A stretch of DNA of 64,000 bases from assembly GCA_964034945.1 (NCBI GenBank), contig OZ035960.1, forward strand, positions 84,940,148 through 85,004,147, read 5' to 3'. The notes beneath the pieces were generated by a model. The model searched no databases, was not told the DNA's origin, and saw nothing but the letters and a program-made list of their open reading frames with translations. Source of the stretch: Chrysopilus asiliformis. Its lineage: Eukaryota; Arthropoda; Insecta; Diptera; Rhagionidae. The translations under genes and the position numbers were made by a program. Positions 53,816 to 64,000 of the stretch are shown here, in pieces. Within the stretch, counting starts at the first letter, position 1. Every line of letters begins with the position of its first letter.

Positions 53816-53834
53816 ATCCCGGTTGAGCCCCAAA
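53816..53834 (-). other. primer binding site, possibly tRNA-Pro type
   Basis: The minus strand after the LTR reads TTTGGGGCTCAACCGGGAT, close to the complement of a tRNA-Pro 3' end (TGGGGGCTCATCCGGGAT) with a deletion and a change. Confidence 0.5.
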
Positions 53835-53836
53835 TT

Positions 53837-54046
53837 TGTTGGACTCCAGTTTTGGGTTTCCTGAGTGTGGTTGGATGTTATGGTTAAATAAAACAAATGT
53901 TACTAACAATATAACAATTTATTATCCGAATACGTCCGTTCGGCTTGATGGCACTTTTTACACTCTACTCCTTTCTGTTGAACTATTCTTGGCTCTGTCT
54001 ATTCAGTCTATTCATCTTTCCCTCTTAGTCCTGTCAGAATCCCACA
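53837..54046 (-). repeat. 5' LTR of the degraded gypsy element (~210 bp)
   Basis: TG...CA ends on the plus strand (TGTTGGACTCC to GAATCCCACA), directly next to the primer site. The outer edge is inferred from the inverted TGT/ACA ends only, because no second LTR is in the window. Confidence 0.5.
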
Positions 54047-54459
54047 TAAATAGCAGCGTAAATTTAGGACACGAAATATTCTACGAATCCAAAAACCAAC
54101 TATTATTGCTCAGAAGCAGTCCAAACGTAACTCTGAAAATAAATGAAATCATAAAAAACCTCACAAGAACCTCCGTCAACAAAATCATTTTAATGCATAA
54201 CACAAAAGATGTAGTGAAGACGCTATTCAATGTCAATCTTCTATTTAACATAGTAAACCTACTGATCGTATTAGTCCTGGCAACAGCCATGACAAAAAAT
54301 ACACGAGCGGCTATAATAATTAGAATAAAGCTACAAAAAATTTGGAATCGATTAGCAACTACGTACTTACTCCCAAAAACGCCAAAAGCCGATAGTGCCG
54401 CGCACGGAAACCAAAAAACACATAGGAGACAGGTCCGCAAAAAGATCGTACTATTTTAA
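54047..54459 (+). pseudogene. env-like membrane-anchored C-terminal fragment
   Basis: The plus-strand frame from the LTR edge contains several N-glycosylation sequons. A hydrophobic membrane segment follows (FNIVNLLIVLVLATAM) and then a basic cytoplasmic-like tail. This architecture fits the end of a transmembrane envelope protein of an insect retroelement. The open frame begins in LTR sequence (53836), which is not part of it. A further frame on the same strand (54395-54862) may continue the tail (RSYYFKDQHRNLGYNEF) before running antisense into the next repeat. No family could be named. Confidence 0.4.
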
Positions 54460-54659
54460 AGACCAGCACAGAAACCTAGGGTATAACGAATTCGTGATCC
54501 AGTCCGACACAGAGACGCACGAATTGATCGATAATAACCTCATAATCCAAATCAACACAGATGGGCCCTGCTCTCTGTTCACTGATGTGTCGAACTTCTC
54601 ATTCAGCGACAAACCAAATATCCAGGTGGACCCAAATATCCAGAGAAAAATCAGACAAT

Positions 54660-55085
54660 ACTTCAGTCCTAATCTTCGTCATGGTCGGGGAGCAAATCCT
54701 GGTTGCAATGATCGTTGGAACGACCCAACAGTGTCAGCCGGCCATCCCCAACATAGTACCTCCAACAGGGTAAAGGTACTACTTCTTCCACACCGGCAAA
54801 CCGGAAACCATTGTTTCCGGGAAAAACGACAAGTAAACTGTCGTGCGAAAGTACGCCAGTAGCCACATCTGTTGAAAGTAAAGCCTTCAAATGGTTTTTG
54901 GCTGTTTCAACGTTAGGGTTCATTAAAAACCCATATATCCAACGACGTAGAAGATAGTACACCGCATTTGAGCATACAACCCAGCGCCCATTTAGAGAAT
55001 GTGCTACAATGGGCACGTTGGAACAGATGTAAAATTCAACCTCCTGATGATCTGAATTAAAAAAAATCTGGAACCTAGTAAAAAA
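54660..55085 (-). repeat. third, diverged copy of the unidentified coding repeat
   Basis: DNA similarity to 4690-5115 is patchy but colinear, including TCCTAATCTTCGTCATGG-like and GGAACCTAGTAAAAAA-like landmarks at the ends. The similarity stops near the candidate splice acceptor on one side and just after the stop codon on the other, so the unit is essentially the exon. Confidence 0.7.
54669..55016 (-). CDS. unidentified conserved protein, diverged copy (115+ aa)
   Basis: Same motif order as 4699-5070: HSLNGRW, LLRRWIY, VATGVLSHDS, GFRFAGV, CWRYYV, LTLLG. By eye a little over half of aligned residues agree. The frame here remains open upstream without the 2-nt insertion, to an acceptor-like TTTTTTTACTAG at about 55076, which gives about 20 more residues (ending FYICSNVP). 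Copy 3 therefore looks closer to the ancestral coding state. The function is unknown to me. It begins abruptly at the acceptor, implying an upstream exon that I cannot identify. Confidence 0.55.
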   Translation of the reverse strand: MPIVAHSLNGRWVVCSNAVYYLLRRWIYGFLMNPNVETAKNHLKALLSTDVATGVLSHDSLLVVFPGNNGFRFAGVEEVVPLPCWRYYVGDGRLTLLGRSNDHCNQDLLPDHDED

Positions 55086-55224
55086 ACAGTAAATATGGAG
55101 TTGGGAGACGAGTGCTTATCTCCTTCTCCTCCCAATTTTCCGAATTGTAATTTCGGGAAGGTTTTTATTTCTTCCCGAGAAGTTGTGAGTCTTGGCCTCG
55201 ATCCTTGTAAAACGGATTTGAGTA

Positions 55225-55761
55225 CAGTAATCCCTCTAACTGCGCGGTAAATACGTTCCATAAAAAGAGCGCGTAGACCGAAACCGCGCACTGTGAACCC
55301 TACTTTGTATGAAATTTTGGGGTTGGGTCCCAGATATTAAAAAAATTCCAAAAAATAAAAATAGAAAAAAGTTTTTATTTAAATTTAAATTAATACAAAC
55401 ATATGATATGTACTACTAATCTTTTGGAAAAAACCTTGTTATTAGTGATTGATTACCCGATTTTTGTTTTTCAGTATGAATTTCTGCGTATGGGGCTAAA
55501 GCGCTGTCAAATTTCTCCGAAATTTTAAGACACGCTCCATATCAGGGTCCATATTAAGAGCGTCTTATTCAAGTTGACTACTAAGCACAAAAGAATTTGC
55601 TAGTTTTTCGCACTAAATATAAGCACGAAATTACCAAATATGTACGAAGATACCAAATTACCAGCTGATTTCTTCTTGTTGGGGATTCACCAAAATATAT
55701 ATTCAGAACATGTTTTTTAAAATGAAAATTTAAAAAAAACGCGTAGTTGGAGGCATTACTG
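55225..55761. mobile_element. Tigger/pogo-type MITE
   Basis: Terminal repeats CAGTAATCCCTCTAACTGCG (left) and CAGTAATGCCTCCAACTACG (reverse complement of right), flanked by TA (55223-55224, 55762-55763). 537 bp, no coding sequence. The end sequence is typical of Tigger elements but differs from that of the pogo element at 49274. Confidence 0.85.
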
Positions 55762-56047
55762 TATTTTCATTCGTAATGTTAGTAGAGTTTTGTGGTATAG
55801 TTTTATTAGAGTTAGAGTATGCGGTAAACCTTTCTATCGTGTGTAATTTTTCCCGACAGTGGTTACAGAACAATGTTTGTGTCCTGCAGTCAGCGTATTC
55901 TTGACCTTCCTTTTTTCAAAAGGCTCACTATTTTCTTATAGAAGCTAAGAGATTTTCTCCCCATGCTATGTTTTGGGCGGGGGGAATCATCTGCCAAAAT
56001 TTTCTTGATTTGTATGAAGTGAATTTCTGGAGTTATTTAGTGAATTT

Positions 56048-56113
56048 TTCTAATTATTAGTAGTATTTAACCCTTTATGTGTTTTTTTACTACATCTTTT
56101 AAGGGTTAAACAG
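56048..56113. repeat. short inverted repeat with TTAACCCTT ends
   Basis: TTTAACCCTTTA and TAAGGGTTAAA flank about 25 bases. TTAA followed by CCCTT is reminiscent of a piggyBac-type end, but the unit is too short to be sure. Confidence 0.35.
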
Positions 56114-56539
56114 CCTGTCGTTGGGAGGTCTAGATTGCCAATACACTTTTGGCCTATTTGAATGGCCTGCTCTTTTTACTCCAAAATTGCTCGTTCCAAA
56201 AACTCGTATTTGATTGGCAGATTTTAGACCACTCCACGAAAAATTTGCCTATTCGAATGGCAATTTCCCTTTTCCGAGCAGAAAGAACAAATTTTTAGAC
56301 CAGCTTTTTGCATTGTGGAAATCGACGGATTTCTACTGCTCTTATTTTTTATTTATTTTTCTACATACATTATTTACACCTCGATATGAACTATACAAAT
56401 AGTATTAAATCGGTTTTACTCAAAAATATCATAAAAACGCGAAATTTAAAGAAAATAAACTTTTTGACAATTCGAAATTTTTCGCATATTCGAGGCAAAC
56501 TCTACTCCGGGGCAACAATTTAAAAAAAAAAACAAAGCC

Positions 56540-56590
56540 TCTTTGCTTAAAGCAGAGCGTGCACTAAATCTGCGATTCGAATTCGTCATT
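56540..56590. repeat. dispersed repeat, copy a
   Basis: Shares a ~50-bp block with 60395-60455, including CTAAATCTGCGATTCG and ATTCGTCATT. No terminus is defined. Confidence 0.6.
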
Positions 56591-56658
56591 GGTTTTAATT
56601 TTTAAAATATTTTTACATAAACAAATTACTCGCTTTTATATTTTGTAAATTATTATAA

Positions 56659-56915
56659 ATTCTGTGGTCACAAGGAAAAACCGCTTAAGTCGAGTTATGT
56701 AGTTTTAAAGGTTGGTGAATATTTGAATTCTCCATATTCAGTTCTATATTCTGTCAAAATTTGGTTTTCATCCTGTACCCCTCTGAGGAATGGCAGAGCA
56801 AAAACCATATAACCTAAGTCAGTTTTGCTTGCAAAAAAAAAATCAAAACTTTAAACCCAAATTACTCAAAACACGCTTTTTCGACTTAAGCAGTTTTTCC
56901 TTGTGACCACAGAAT
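56659..56915. mobile_element. 257-bp MITE with TAA target duplication
   Basis: Inverted ends of ~36 bp beginning ATTCTGTGGTCACAAGGAAA, flanked by TAA (56656-56658, 56916-56918). The 3-bp duplication suggests a PIF/Harbinger-type origin. Confidence 0.8.
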
Positions 56916-56918
56916 TAA

Positions 56919-58726
56919 AGTTAAGCACAATAATTAAATAAGTAAATAGATAAGTGCATGAATTTTAACAAATAAAGAAATAATAAAACATTACTAAAAA
57001 TGTATTGTGTCCAAAATGCGGACCTCTTTTTCAAAATGGTGAAATTAATTTTTTGAAATTGTTCAAGGACTTTAATTTTTAGATCAAATTTTTGTTGTTT
57101 TGTTAAAATAAAAATTTTAATTGTACTTTATTTAAGTAATTTAAGTAACAAAGATTTGTTTTACTACATCATTGTAATGATGTCATATATGAATAAAAAT
57201 AATACGAATATTGTGTGCTGTATTGTAGACACTTTAAAAATCTATAGAAAAAAGGTTTTATGAATAAAAATGTTGCAATATCATAGAAGTTTGGTTTTTA
57301 TTTACAAAATAATAATTGGTAATACAAAATAAAAGTTTGACCTCTTTTTGATATGCTATGGGTATAACGTAGTAGAAATTTTAATGTCGTGTATTTACAA
57401 ATCACTATCAACGTTTGTCCAATGGGAGAATATTTGTAGATATTCGTAAAGCATGTCACCAGGATTATTACTATCTGTTACAAACTGTCGGTTGCCGAAA
57501 AGCTGGTAATCTTGTGTAAGTTTCCCTTTTTCAATACCACATGCGAGTAGACTTATTAAGCTCCGCATTGCAGAAGAACTTGGCAATTTTTCTGAAAAAT
57601 GGAAGACTTTTTAATATAAAGAACATAGCTTTATTCACCTGGCGGTGTGATGATACCTTTTCACCTTTCTTACACTATCAGAATCACTCGAGAAATCGAT
57701 ATCATAATGGAGCTTCGCATGTCCCCGGAACATATACCCATCGACTCAGTTCCATGAGTCTTCAAAATATCAATGTGTGTAACAAACAATTTTAAGGTGA
57801 GTCTCAACTGATTTTGATGAGGTATTTTGCATTTGAAAGGTATTATCGTGCCATACAACTTCATTTACTGCGATTTTGAAAAATGCCAACTGGAGTCATA
57901 TAATTCAAATACATTCATAAAAATGTTTCCAATTACCATTTGCTGTATAGAAAAGTTATGTAGAATCATATTCTAAACATTTTAGGTTCAAATAATTAAA
58001 AAAAACCCCGTTTTAAAAAAATCCCAATAATCTTTTCAATTTGTGTGGGAGCCCAAGTAAAACGAAGTCGGATAAAAAACTAGACGACGTTACGACGACG
58101 TTGTGAACAAAATTTATTCGTCTTAAAATTTAGTTCTTTCTGTATAAGAGAAATGCTAACTCGCGGAAATTTTTGAATTTAACTACGCCTGATCTACCCC
58201 TAGGATCGGATCGTTCAATACAGCGGTTGCTACTTCTGGAGTGCTACTCCAAGGCCAACCGAAAACTCCTAATATAGTCTCGAGGGAAGAGCATTAACCT
58301 TTAGACCAGTGCTGCGCAACCTTTATTTGCATACGGCACACCAATTTTTTTTTCTGGAAATCCGGGAAAATATAAAAAAATTTGCGTATAAAATATTTAT
58401 AATGAAAAAATTTACAAAAAAATCCTGAAAGAATTATTAAATAGGTATTTGAAATGTTTACCGCGGCACACCTAATATCATTTCCCGGCACACCAGTGTG
58501 CAGCGGCACACTGCTTTAGACTACCGCATTTTTGTAAATTAAATCTATAGGTTTTTGTTTTGAATATTTGTTATACATTTAGAATCTATACATATTGCGT
58601 GAAGTCGCCGAGATTTTGTATGTAGCTCTGTTTGAGGCTGCCCCGACATTCTAATAACCCATGGCGTAGCTCTAGATTTAGGGAGTTTTTGAGTAAGACC
58701 CAAATCTGCTTAGTGTAGAATAGAGC
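56919..58726. other. AT-rich sequence, no gene recognised
   Basis: Short frames only (57395-57864), none with recognisable motifs. Confidence 0.6.
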
Positions 58727-58828
58727 TGTAACTTTTTTTTTGCATTTGTGATGCGGTTTGGTGTAAAAAACTCAGTGTGGCAATTGACATTGAGTTTTTA
58801 CACCAAACCGCATCACAAAAAAAGTTAC
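58727..58828. repeat. ~100-bp palindrome
   Basis: Arms GTGATGCGGTTTGGTGTAAA and complement pair almost perfectly around a short centre (GGCAATTG). The left arm has an extra ~6 bases near 58741. Confidence 0.85.
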
Positions 58829-59180
58829 GGTAACAGTTCTTTAGTATTAGCACTAAAATTTATTTTAAAAATTTACATACTGTCAAAACGTGAAAGAAAA
58901 TAATGCGCCACAAGCAAAATTTTTAGAAAAATCGATTCTGGACTCGAAATTTTTTAAACAATTTTCAAACTCCACGTGGAGACACGTTCTATTTCGTGGT
59001 TATAAGTGTTTTTAAACAACTTCTGAAACGACCAAATAGTCGTCCATACCATTGAGGTTTTCGTGTAAAAAAAATGCAAACATACTGGTTCAAAATACCT
59101 TAGATTATTTAGTTTAGCAGATTTACGCTTTGGGGTATCTCTCCGTAACTTACCTAATTCAAAAAAATTTCAACATAATA

Positions 59181-59402
59181 TCTGTACCCCAGAGGTAAAC
59201 TGTCGTAACTGCCAAAACCGCGATTTTGGGGTTATTGTTGTAACTACATTGTGGGGACGTATATATTATATCAACTAATATTTTGTCTAAACAATGTCCT
59301 AAAATAAAATAAACTACAAAAGTTTCAAATAATTACCGAAAATCATACACAATAAAAAGTTTGCAAAATGTCAGTTACGACAGTTTACCTCTGAAGTACA
59401 GA
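59181..59402. mobile_element. 222-bp MITE, possibly mariner-like
   Basis: Inverted ends of about 31 bp beginning TCTGTAC and containing CAGAGGTAAACTGTCGTAAC on both sides, next to TA. The palindromic ATA context leaves the exact edge uncertain. Confidence 0.75.
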
Positions 59403-60162
59403 TATGAGGTTTGATTATGTAATAAAGGTATCATCTCACCGCTAGGTTTTTTCTTATGAAGAATTTTCAGGAGTAGTATTTCTTTGAGAAAATTATTGGT
59501 AAGTAGGTTGGAGTTAGTAAAATAAGAATTCAATAAAAAAGGAAACAAAAAAAGAATCGATTTAGAAGGGATAAAATTTCAAAAAATACCATTTTTGTAT
59601 TTCCCGGTTGGGGATGAGCTAGGATCAAAAAAATAACAGATTTGTGTTATATGACCCGAATTCACCATAATTTTTTTTCCACAAAAAGAAAAGTGACTTT
59701 AAAAAAGAATAAGGTTATGTATCCGATGTGGATATAACATGTATTAAACTGGCTTTTTTTTTGAAAAAATCATTTTCTTCAAGCTCTCACCCCAAATTTT
59801 TGATAAATGGCCTAAAACGGACACAAAAAGTTTTAGTTCATTTGGATAGATCTAACAAATGCCACACAGCGCCTAAAAGTTGGCAATTTAGTTACAAAAA
59901 TGCGAAATTTCGTCAAAAAAATTTAAATTTTGGGAAAACTAATAGTTTTACATTTAAATGTGAAAGTTTGGTTGAAATCGGACTAGGAATTATGGCTATT
60001 TAAAAAATGCGAATTTCATCAAAATTCCATCACAAGAAAATTTTCAAAAGCAAGAGAAACAAGCATTTGTTTATACACTATTCTAATTATAGGTTCTCAA
60101 ACTAATAGGAGCCCAAATCAAGTTGTACTTTAATTTGAATTTCTTTGTTACGGAATTTTAAA

Positions 60163-60269
60163 AAGCTTTTGCCTGTTTTTGCTTCATTTTTGACTATTTT
60201 TACGTTCCTTGAATCATAATGATTCAAGGAACAGTGAAGCTGTTAAAATAATAAAAATGGCAAAAGCTT
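60163..60269. repeat. hairpin with perfect core
   Basis: AAGCTTTTGCC and its complement bound the unit; the centre holds the perfect 14-bp arms GTTCCTTGAATCAT/ATGATTCAAGGAAC. Confidence 0.8.
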
Positions 60270-60394
60270 AGTAACCTTCGTGTAATAAATTCTACAAATT
60301 CTACAAAAAAGGCGGATAAAACATAATTTAAAAATAAATAAACAGTTTGACAGGTCGATTTATTTCGTGTATTCTAGTCAAACTCTCGAAAACA

Positions 60395-60455
60395 AGCAGA
60401 CGTGCTTTGCTTGAAAGTAGAGTGTGTTCTAAATCTGCGATTCGTATTCGTCATT
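60395..60455. repeat. dispersed repeat, copy b
   Basis: Matches 56540-56590 (see there). Confidence 0.6.
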
Positions 60456-60560
60456 AGAAGCTTCTACTCCGATTTCAACCAAATTTTCAATGTCACTTCA
60501 CATTTGTATCTATTTTCAAATGAAATTTAAAAAAATGCACTAAAAAGTAGAAAAAAAAAA

Positions 60561-60667
60561 TTTTTTTTGAGCATTGTGTATCACAACTAAAAGCGAGATA
60601 AATATTTTACTTATTTTTTATTCTTCCATCACGCTTTTATTTCTGATACACCGTGCTCAAAAAATAA
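60561..60667. repeat. 107-bp foldback
   Basis: TTTTTTGAGCATTGTGTATC on the left pairs with the right end after a few mismatches; arms ~34 nt, ending in TAAAAGCG. Confidence 0.75.
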
Positions 60668-61527
60668 TTTCCTCCGTTTTAGAGCTTGAAGAAAATAATT
60701 TTTTTCAAAATAATGGCCAGTCTAGTATTTATGCATGTACATATGTTTCACTGTGTCTATAACCGTTCACGAGAAAATCATGAACATACATATATGATAA
60801 AAGCTTATATGAAGGAAAATGGTAAGTCATTTTGAGACTTTGTTTGATTTAAGAGTTATTATGCGGATATTGCTTCGAATTCATATTTAAAAAATATATA
60901 AATTCCCATTATGCTAGTTTTTAGAAACAATTTAAAAAGCAGTGTTTGAAATCCGAAACTATAAATGGTGAAAACTATTGTTCTGACTTTTAACGCTTCG
61001 ATTTTTTAAAGTCGGTCCTTTTTTAAAAAAAAATTAGAAAATTAAGTTTTATATCTTTTAGCTTTGTCAAATTACGGATTGATGCCAGAGTAAGTACTGT
61101 ATTGGCTTACAATTTTTAAGGGTAAGTCGCGTAGCTCATTTATACATTTTTGTGATTTTTTCGGAAATTTATAAAACCAGGTAGGTATTGCTCTAAAATG
61201 GAGAAAACTTTTTAAGCACAGACCAAGGTTTAAATATGATTAAATTACTTTTTCACGATCGATTAAAACACACATTTTTAAAAATATGAATAACAATTTT
61301 ATACATGCTTATTCTGAGATACAGGCGCTAAGAGGCCAAGTGTAATGCGATCGATCCGATTCGCATCGCAACTGACATTCTTAAAAACTGCAGAAGTATC
61401 GCATGCAAATGGTATTTCCGAGACCATGAACCAAGGAAACATAGATTGCAACACGCGAATTTGTCAAAATATATTTCGCGTCATTTTACGTCACTAAGAG
61501 CTATTCGTAATTTCGCAGTCGTTCGTA

Positions 61528-61848
61528 GTGAATATCTCTAGTTCAATTAGTTTAATTAACAAAATAGTTTTTAGGCAGAAAAAAGGGGCGATATTTTTCA
61601 TTAATACAATACTTTATTTTACTTCGTATAAGAAAGTAATTAAACCGAAGAGTAAAGGTTTCATACTTTTCAAAAAAAAAAGTGCGGAGCGATGTGTGAA
61701 AAAATGTTACCGGAAAGACAATTTCAGTGTTGCTACATCAAGAATTTGTAGCAAATATTTTGTTTCAACGGATTATGTAAGAAATTTGCAGCACGAACTT
61801 TTAGGTACTAAAGTTAATAAAGGCGAAAACTATGCTGCTGAAAGATGA
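61528..61848 (+). pseudogene. THAP-like zinc-finger fragment
   Basis: The 106-residue frame contains CYRKDNFSVATSRICSKYF followed by DYVRN, which resembles the second half of a THAP domain (a C2CH zinc finger used by P-element-type and other transposases and some host regulators). The first Cys pair and the AVPTIF end are not evident. The N-terminal ~50 residues do not look like THAP and may be out-of-frame sequence. It is probably a decayed transposon piece rather than a host gene. Confidence 0.45.
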
Positions 61849-61907
61849 CTCAATTCCGTCACTGTTTTGAAAGTAAAAAAAACCTTATAAACGAAAATTA
61901 GAACTAA

Positions 61908-62825
61908 CACCCCGATTATTTAAGACTCGTGAATCGACGAATTTCACTTCATTTGGTGATCGGGATTATGTAAAAAAAACCAATCATGTTAGCCTTTTTT
62001 TTGCGAAATTTGTCGCAATAAGTGAAATTTCAAGTCGGTTGCTATTTTCTGATCGAAAGCGGTAATTGATGGATGGAAAAGTATGGAAAATCAACGATGG
62101 TAGGTTTATTATTGCTATTCTTTCAATTGTAACATTTGATAATCACAAATTTTAGCTATAAAATTACTAATGTGGAACAATTTGAAACCGCAACGTCCCC
62201 GTAAATTTTAAAATGGGAAGAACACAAGTGGATCGCATAGTGGAGGGAAGGTTTTGGCTTAGGAGCTCCAGAACTCAACTAAAAGCCGTTTTATTAACGC
62301 GAAAATTTTTTGCAAACCTGAAAAAAACATTACAATAATTTTACATAGTAAAATAAAAAAATGTGTTACAATTCTTCCGGCAATTCCAGAGGATTGGAAT
62401 TGTCTCTCAAATTTCGCCTGATTTGTCGGTAATCTGTATCCGAAACTTCGTCATCCGATTCGAACATTTCCAGGGAGCTCATTTTTTTTCTATAAATAAA
62501 CTTAACTGACGCTTGAATTACGTTTTTCTAACTAGTATTAGCAAACAAAATACTCAACAACTTTAAAATTTGAAACTTCAAAAGATAATTTTGAAGTTTA
62601 TCCACAAAAGTATATTGAGTCGTATAGCTAGTGCATACGCAACGAAATGGGTTCCCGTGAGCTTTGTGCTGCGGTGAGATTTGTAACCTTCATTGCAGTG
62701 ATGCCATATAAATTTCGCACTATTTCACGAATCGGTCATGAGTCTAAGATAATTAAAAACTTCACTTTCAGTGAAATGAAATAAAATGCGTCGTTTTTAG
62801 TGAATGGTCTAAGATAATCGGGGTG
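61908..62825 (-). mobile_element. PIF/Harbinger element, internally deleted
   Basis: Ends CACCCCGATTATTTAAGAC and (reverse complement of right) CACCCCGATTATCTTAGAC, flanked by TAA (61905-61907, 62826-62828). It holds a Harbinger-like transposase start on the minus strand. Confidence 0.85.
62366..62482 (-). pseudogene. N-terminal remnant of a Harbinger (HARBI1-like) nuclease, 38 aa
   Basis: The short frame starts MSSLEMFESDDEV and ends RRNLRDNSNPLELPEEL, the characteristic N-terminus of HARBI1-like transposase-nucleases, in which NP-L-LPE precedes the first helices. A stop follows at once. The catalytic DDE domain is absent. It lies inside the TAA-flanked Harbinger element, which supports the call. 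Confidence 0.6.
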
Positions 62826-62911
62826 TAAGTGTTGGCCAACGAAAAAAATTCGAAGAATTACAAAATTTGTAACATAATTATATTCACAATAATAATTTTT
62901 TTTTTGACTAA

Positions 62912-63521
62912 TACTATGTTCACACCGACGCAAAATCACGTAATTTTGCGAAATGATTTAGATCTTAAACCAAAGTGTTCACACAGAGGTTAAGATAATT
63001 TCAACTACGTTAGTTCAAAAATGGATCGAGGAAGTTCGTGTAGGATTACTATGAATTTTAGTAATATGATGAATAATACATTTTAAAACATCGATGAAAT
63101 ATGTGCAAACAGAATTAGACACTTTAGACGAAAATGGGAATTATCTGTAATGAAAATAAACAATTATTTTCCATTTCATATGTAATCGCATCAAAAACAG
63201 GTCCATTTTTTTGCCCCGCGTAGGTTGTTTACTAATATATCCTCTTCGCGTGCGGAACACGGCTTCTTTTTCTTATATTTCCATTTTTCCAATGCAGCAC
63301 AAATGTCAAAACTGATGTGCTGAAGAGAGCTGAATAAGTGATGCAGGGTTGTATCCATTGTTTTTGCTTGATTTCGTTCCTAATTTTATGGAAATTACAT
63401 GTTTTTAGTGATTTTGAAAACAGGTTAATGTACTGGAAATCTCGTGGTTTCGAGGAAGATTTCGTTCAAAATTACGAAAATCTTCAAAATTACGTAATTT
63501 TGCGTCGGTGTGAACATAGTA
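62912..63521. mobile_element. 610-bp Harbinger-type MITE
   Basis: Inverted ends beginning TACTATGTTCACACCGACGC, over 35 bp, flanked by TAA (62909-62911, 63522-63524). No recognisable coding sequence; a ~20-residue frame at 63021 is not convincing. Confidence 0.85.
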
Positions 63522-63524
63522 TAA

Positions 63525-64000
63525 AGTAAAACCCTTTGAAAAATCAACTTAGCTCAACATTTTCAAAATTCCGTTATCTTTACAGGATCTCCCGTTACCC
63601 TTAAGGATATTTCGACATTAAATTCTGCCTCAGCGAACCCAAAAACCTAACGGTATGTAACAAAAGTTCAGATTAGCAACTTTCGCTATAGTAAAGTTGA
63701 TTTCAAATTTGAATTAGAGGCCCGTTTCCACGTAGATGAAACTCCAGTAGGTCAGTCATCTACCCGTATTCGGAACTTGTCAGACAGCAATAAGATATTC
63801 GGTTCAAAAGCTATCTCGAAAAATTCCTTTATTCAGTATAAAGTGACGTCATGCTCAAAACATCGAAAAAATTGTTGGCCCTACTGTCAATATCTTGTTT
63901 TCTTTGATTCATGGTCCTAGACCAGTTGATTGCTTTTATGTGATTTATTTGCATAGAAAAAATATTTATCAAATTTGCCTTTTGTCAATCACGGCCAACA
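63525..64000. other. no gene recognised
   Basis: AT-rich sequence at the window edge without motifs I can assign. Confidence 0.5.

Larger units (their letters stand above)
47002..54046 (-). mobile_element. degraded Ty3/gypsy element carrying nested insertions
   Basis: Read on the minus strand: LTR (53837-54046), primer site, leader, gag (split by a pogo/Tigger element), protease, RT and RNase H up to the piggyBac insertion at TTAA. Integrase and 3' LTR are not found beyond the piggyBac. Confidence 0.78.
59748..60721. repeat. ~970-bp unit with 40-bp inverted ends
   Basis: ACTGGC at 59748 and GCCAGT ending at 60721 begin a matched inverted pair that includes TTTTCTTCAAGCTCT. It encloses the hairpin at 60163, the repeat at 60395 and the foldback at 60561. 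Target duplication not seen. Confidence 0.6.

Overview
The window looks like a transposon-dense intergenic stretch of an AT-rich insect (or closely related arthropod) genome. Evidence: an errantivirus-type retroelement with env, Osvaldo/Ulysses-type and other Ty3/gypsy elements, piggyBac, pogo/Tigger, hAT and PIF/Harbinger remnants, plus fragments of a chuvirus-type glycoprotein. I found no intact host gene, no rRNA, no functional tRNA and no CRISPR. The species cannot be told from the sequence. Almost all coding sequence is on the minus strand.

Layout. 1-4.4 kb: AT-rich sequence, a short hAT element (1888-2650, 8-bp target duplication) and a gypsy pol tail. 4.4-25.0 kb: a nested stack. Its oldest layer reads, on the minus strand, a gypsy-type integrase tail, then the start of a chuvirus-like glycoprotein, then a glycoprotein middle. 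That layer is interrupted by a ~0.87-kb repeat present in two copies (4412-5284 and 12366-13119 + 24088-24209), by an errantivirus (5644-12352, TATG duplication, near-identical LTRs) and by an 11-kb Osvaldo-like element (13120-24087, AAGT duplication, 1.9-kb LTRs). 25.0-32.4 kb: a gypsy relative with gag and protease, repeat-rich peptides and no visible reverse transcriptase. 32.4-39.4 kb: a second, more decayed Osvaldo-like element. 39.4-43.5 kb: a truncated gypsy element with a complete 5' LTR, inserted in a piggyBac transposase (43.5-47.0 kb). That transposase is also cut by a 1.4-kb CATG-flanked element holding a 297-bp foldback. The piggyBac sits at TTAA in the RNase H region of another gypsy element (47.0-54.0 kb). 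The gag of this gypsy element is split by a pogo/Tigger element, which is split in turn by a 534-bp solo LTR. 54.0-55.1 kb: a plus-strand env-like fragment and a diverged third copy of the unknown coding repeat. 55-64 kb: AT-rich sequence with many inverted-repeat elements (Tigger, PIF/Harbinger, mariner-like), a THAP-like fragment and a Harbinger transposase start.

How the parts work together. The genes are selfish modules: gag (particle), pro-pol (protease, RT, RNase H, integrase), env (membrane fusion) and DNA transposases. Most are broken by stops or frameshifts. The least damaged are the errantivirus env and the gag of the first Osvaldo-like element. The observations that best merit follow-up are the unidentified ~115-residue coding repeat (conserved at protein level between copies), the chuvirus-like glycoprotein downstream of a gypsy integrase tail, and the structured leader repeats shared by both Osvaldo-like elements. 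All family names come from motif recognition by eye; no search was run.
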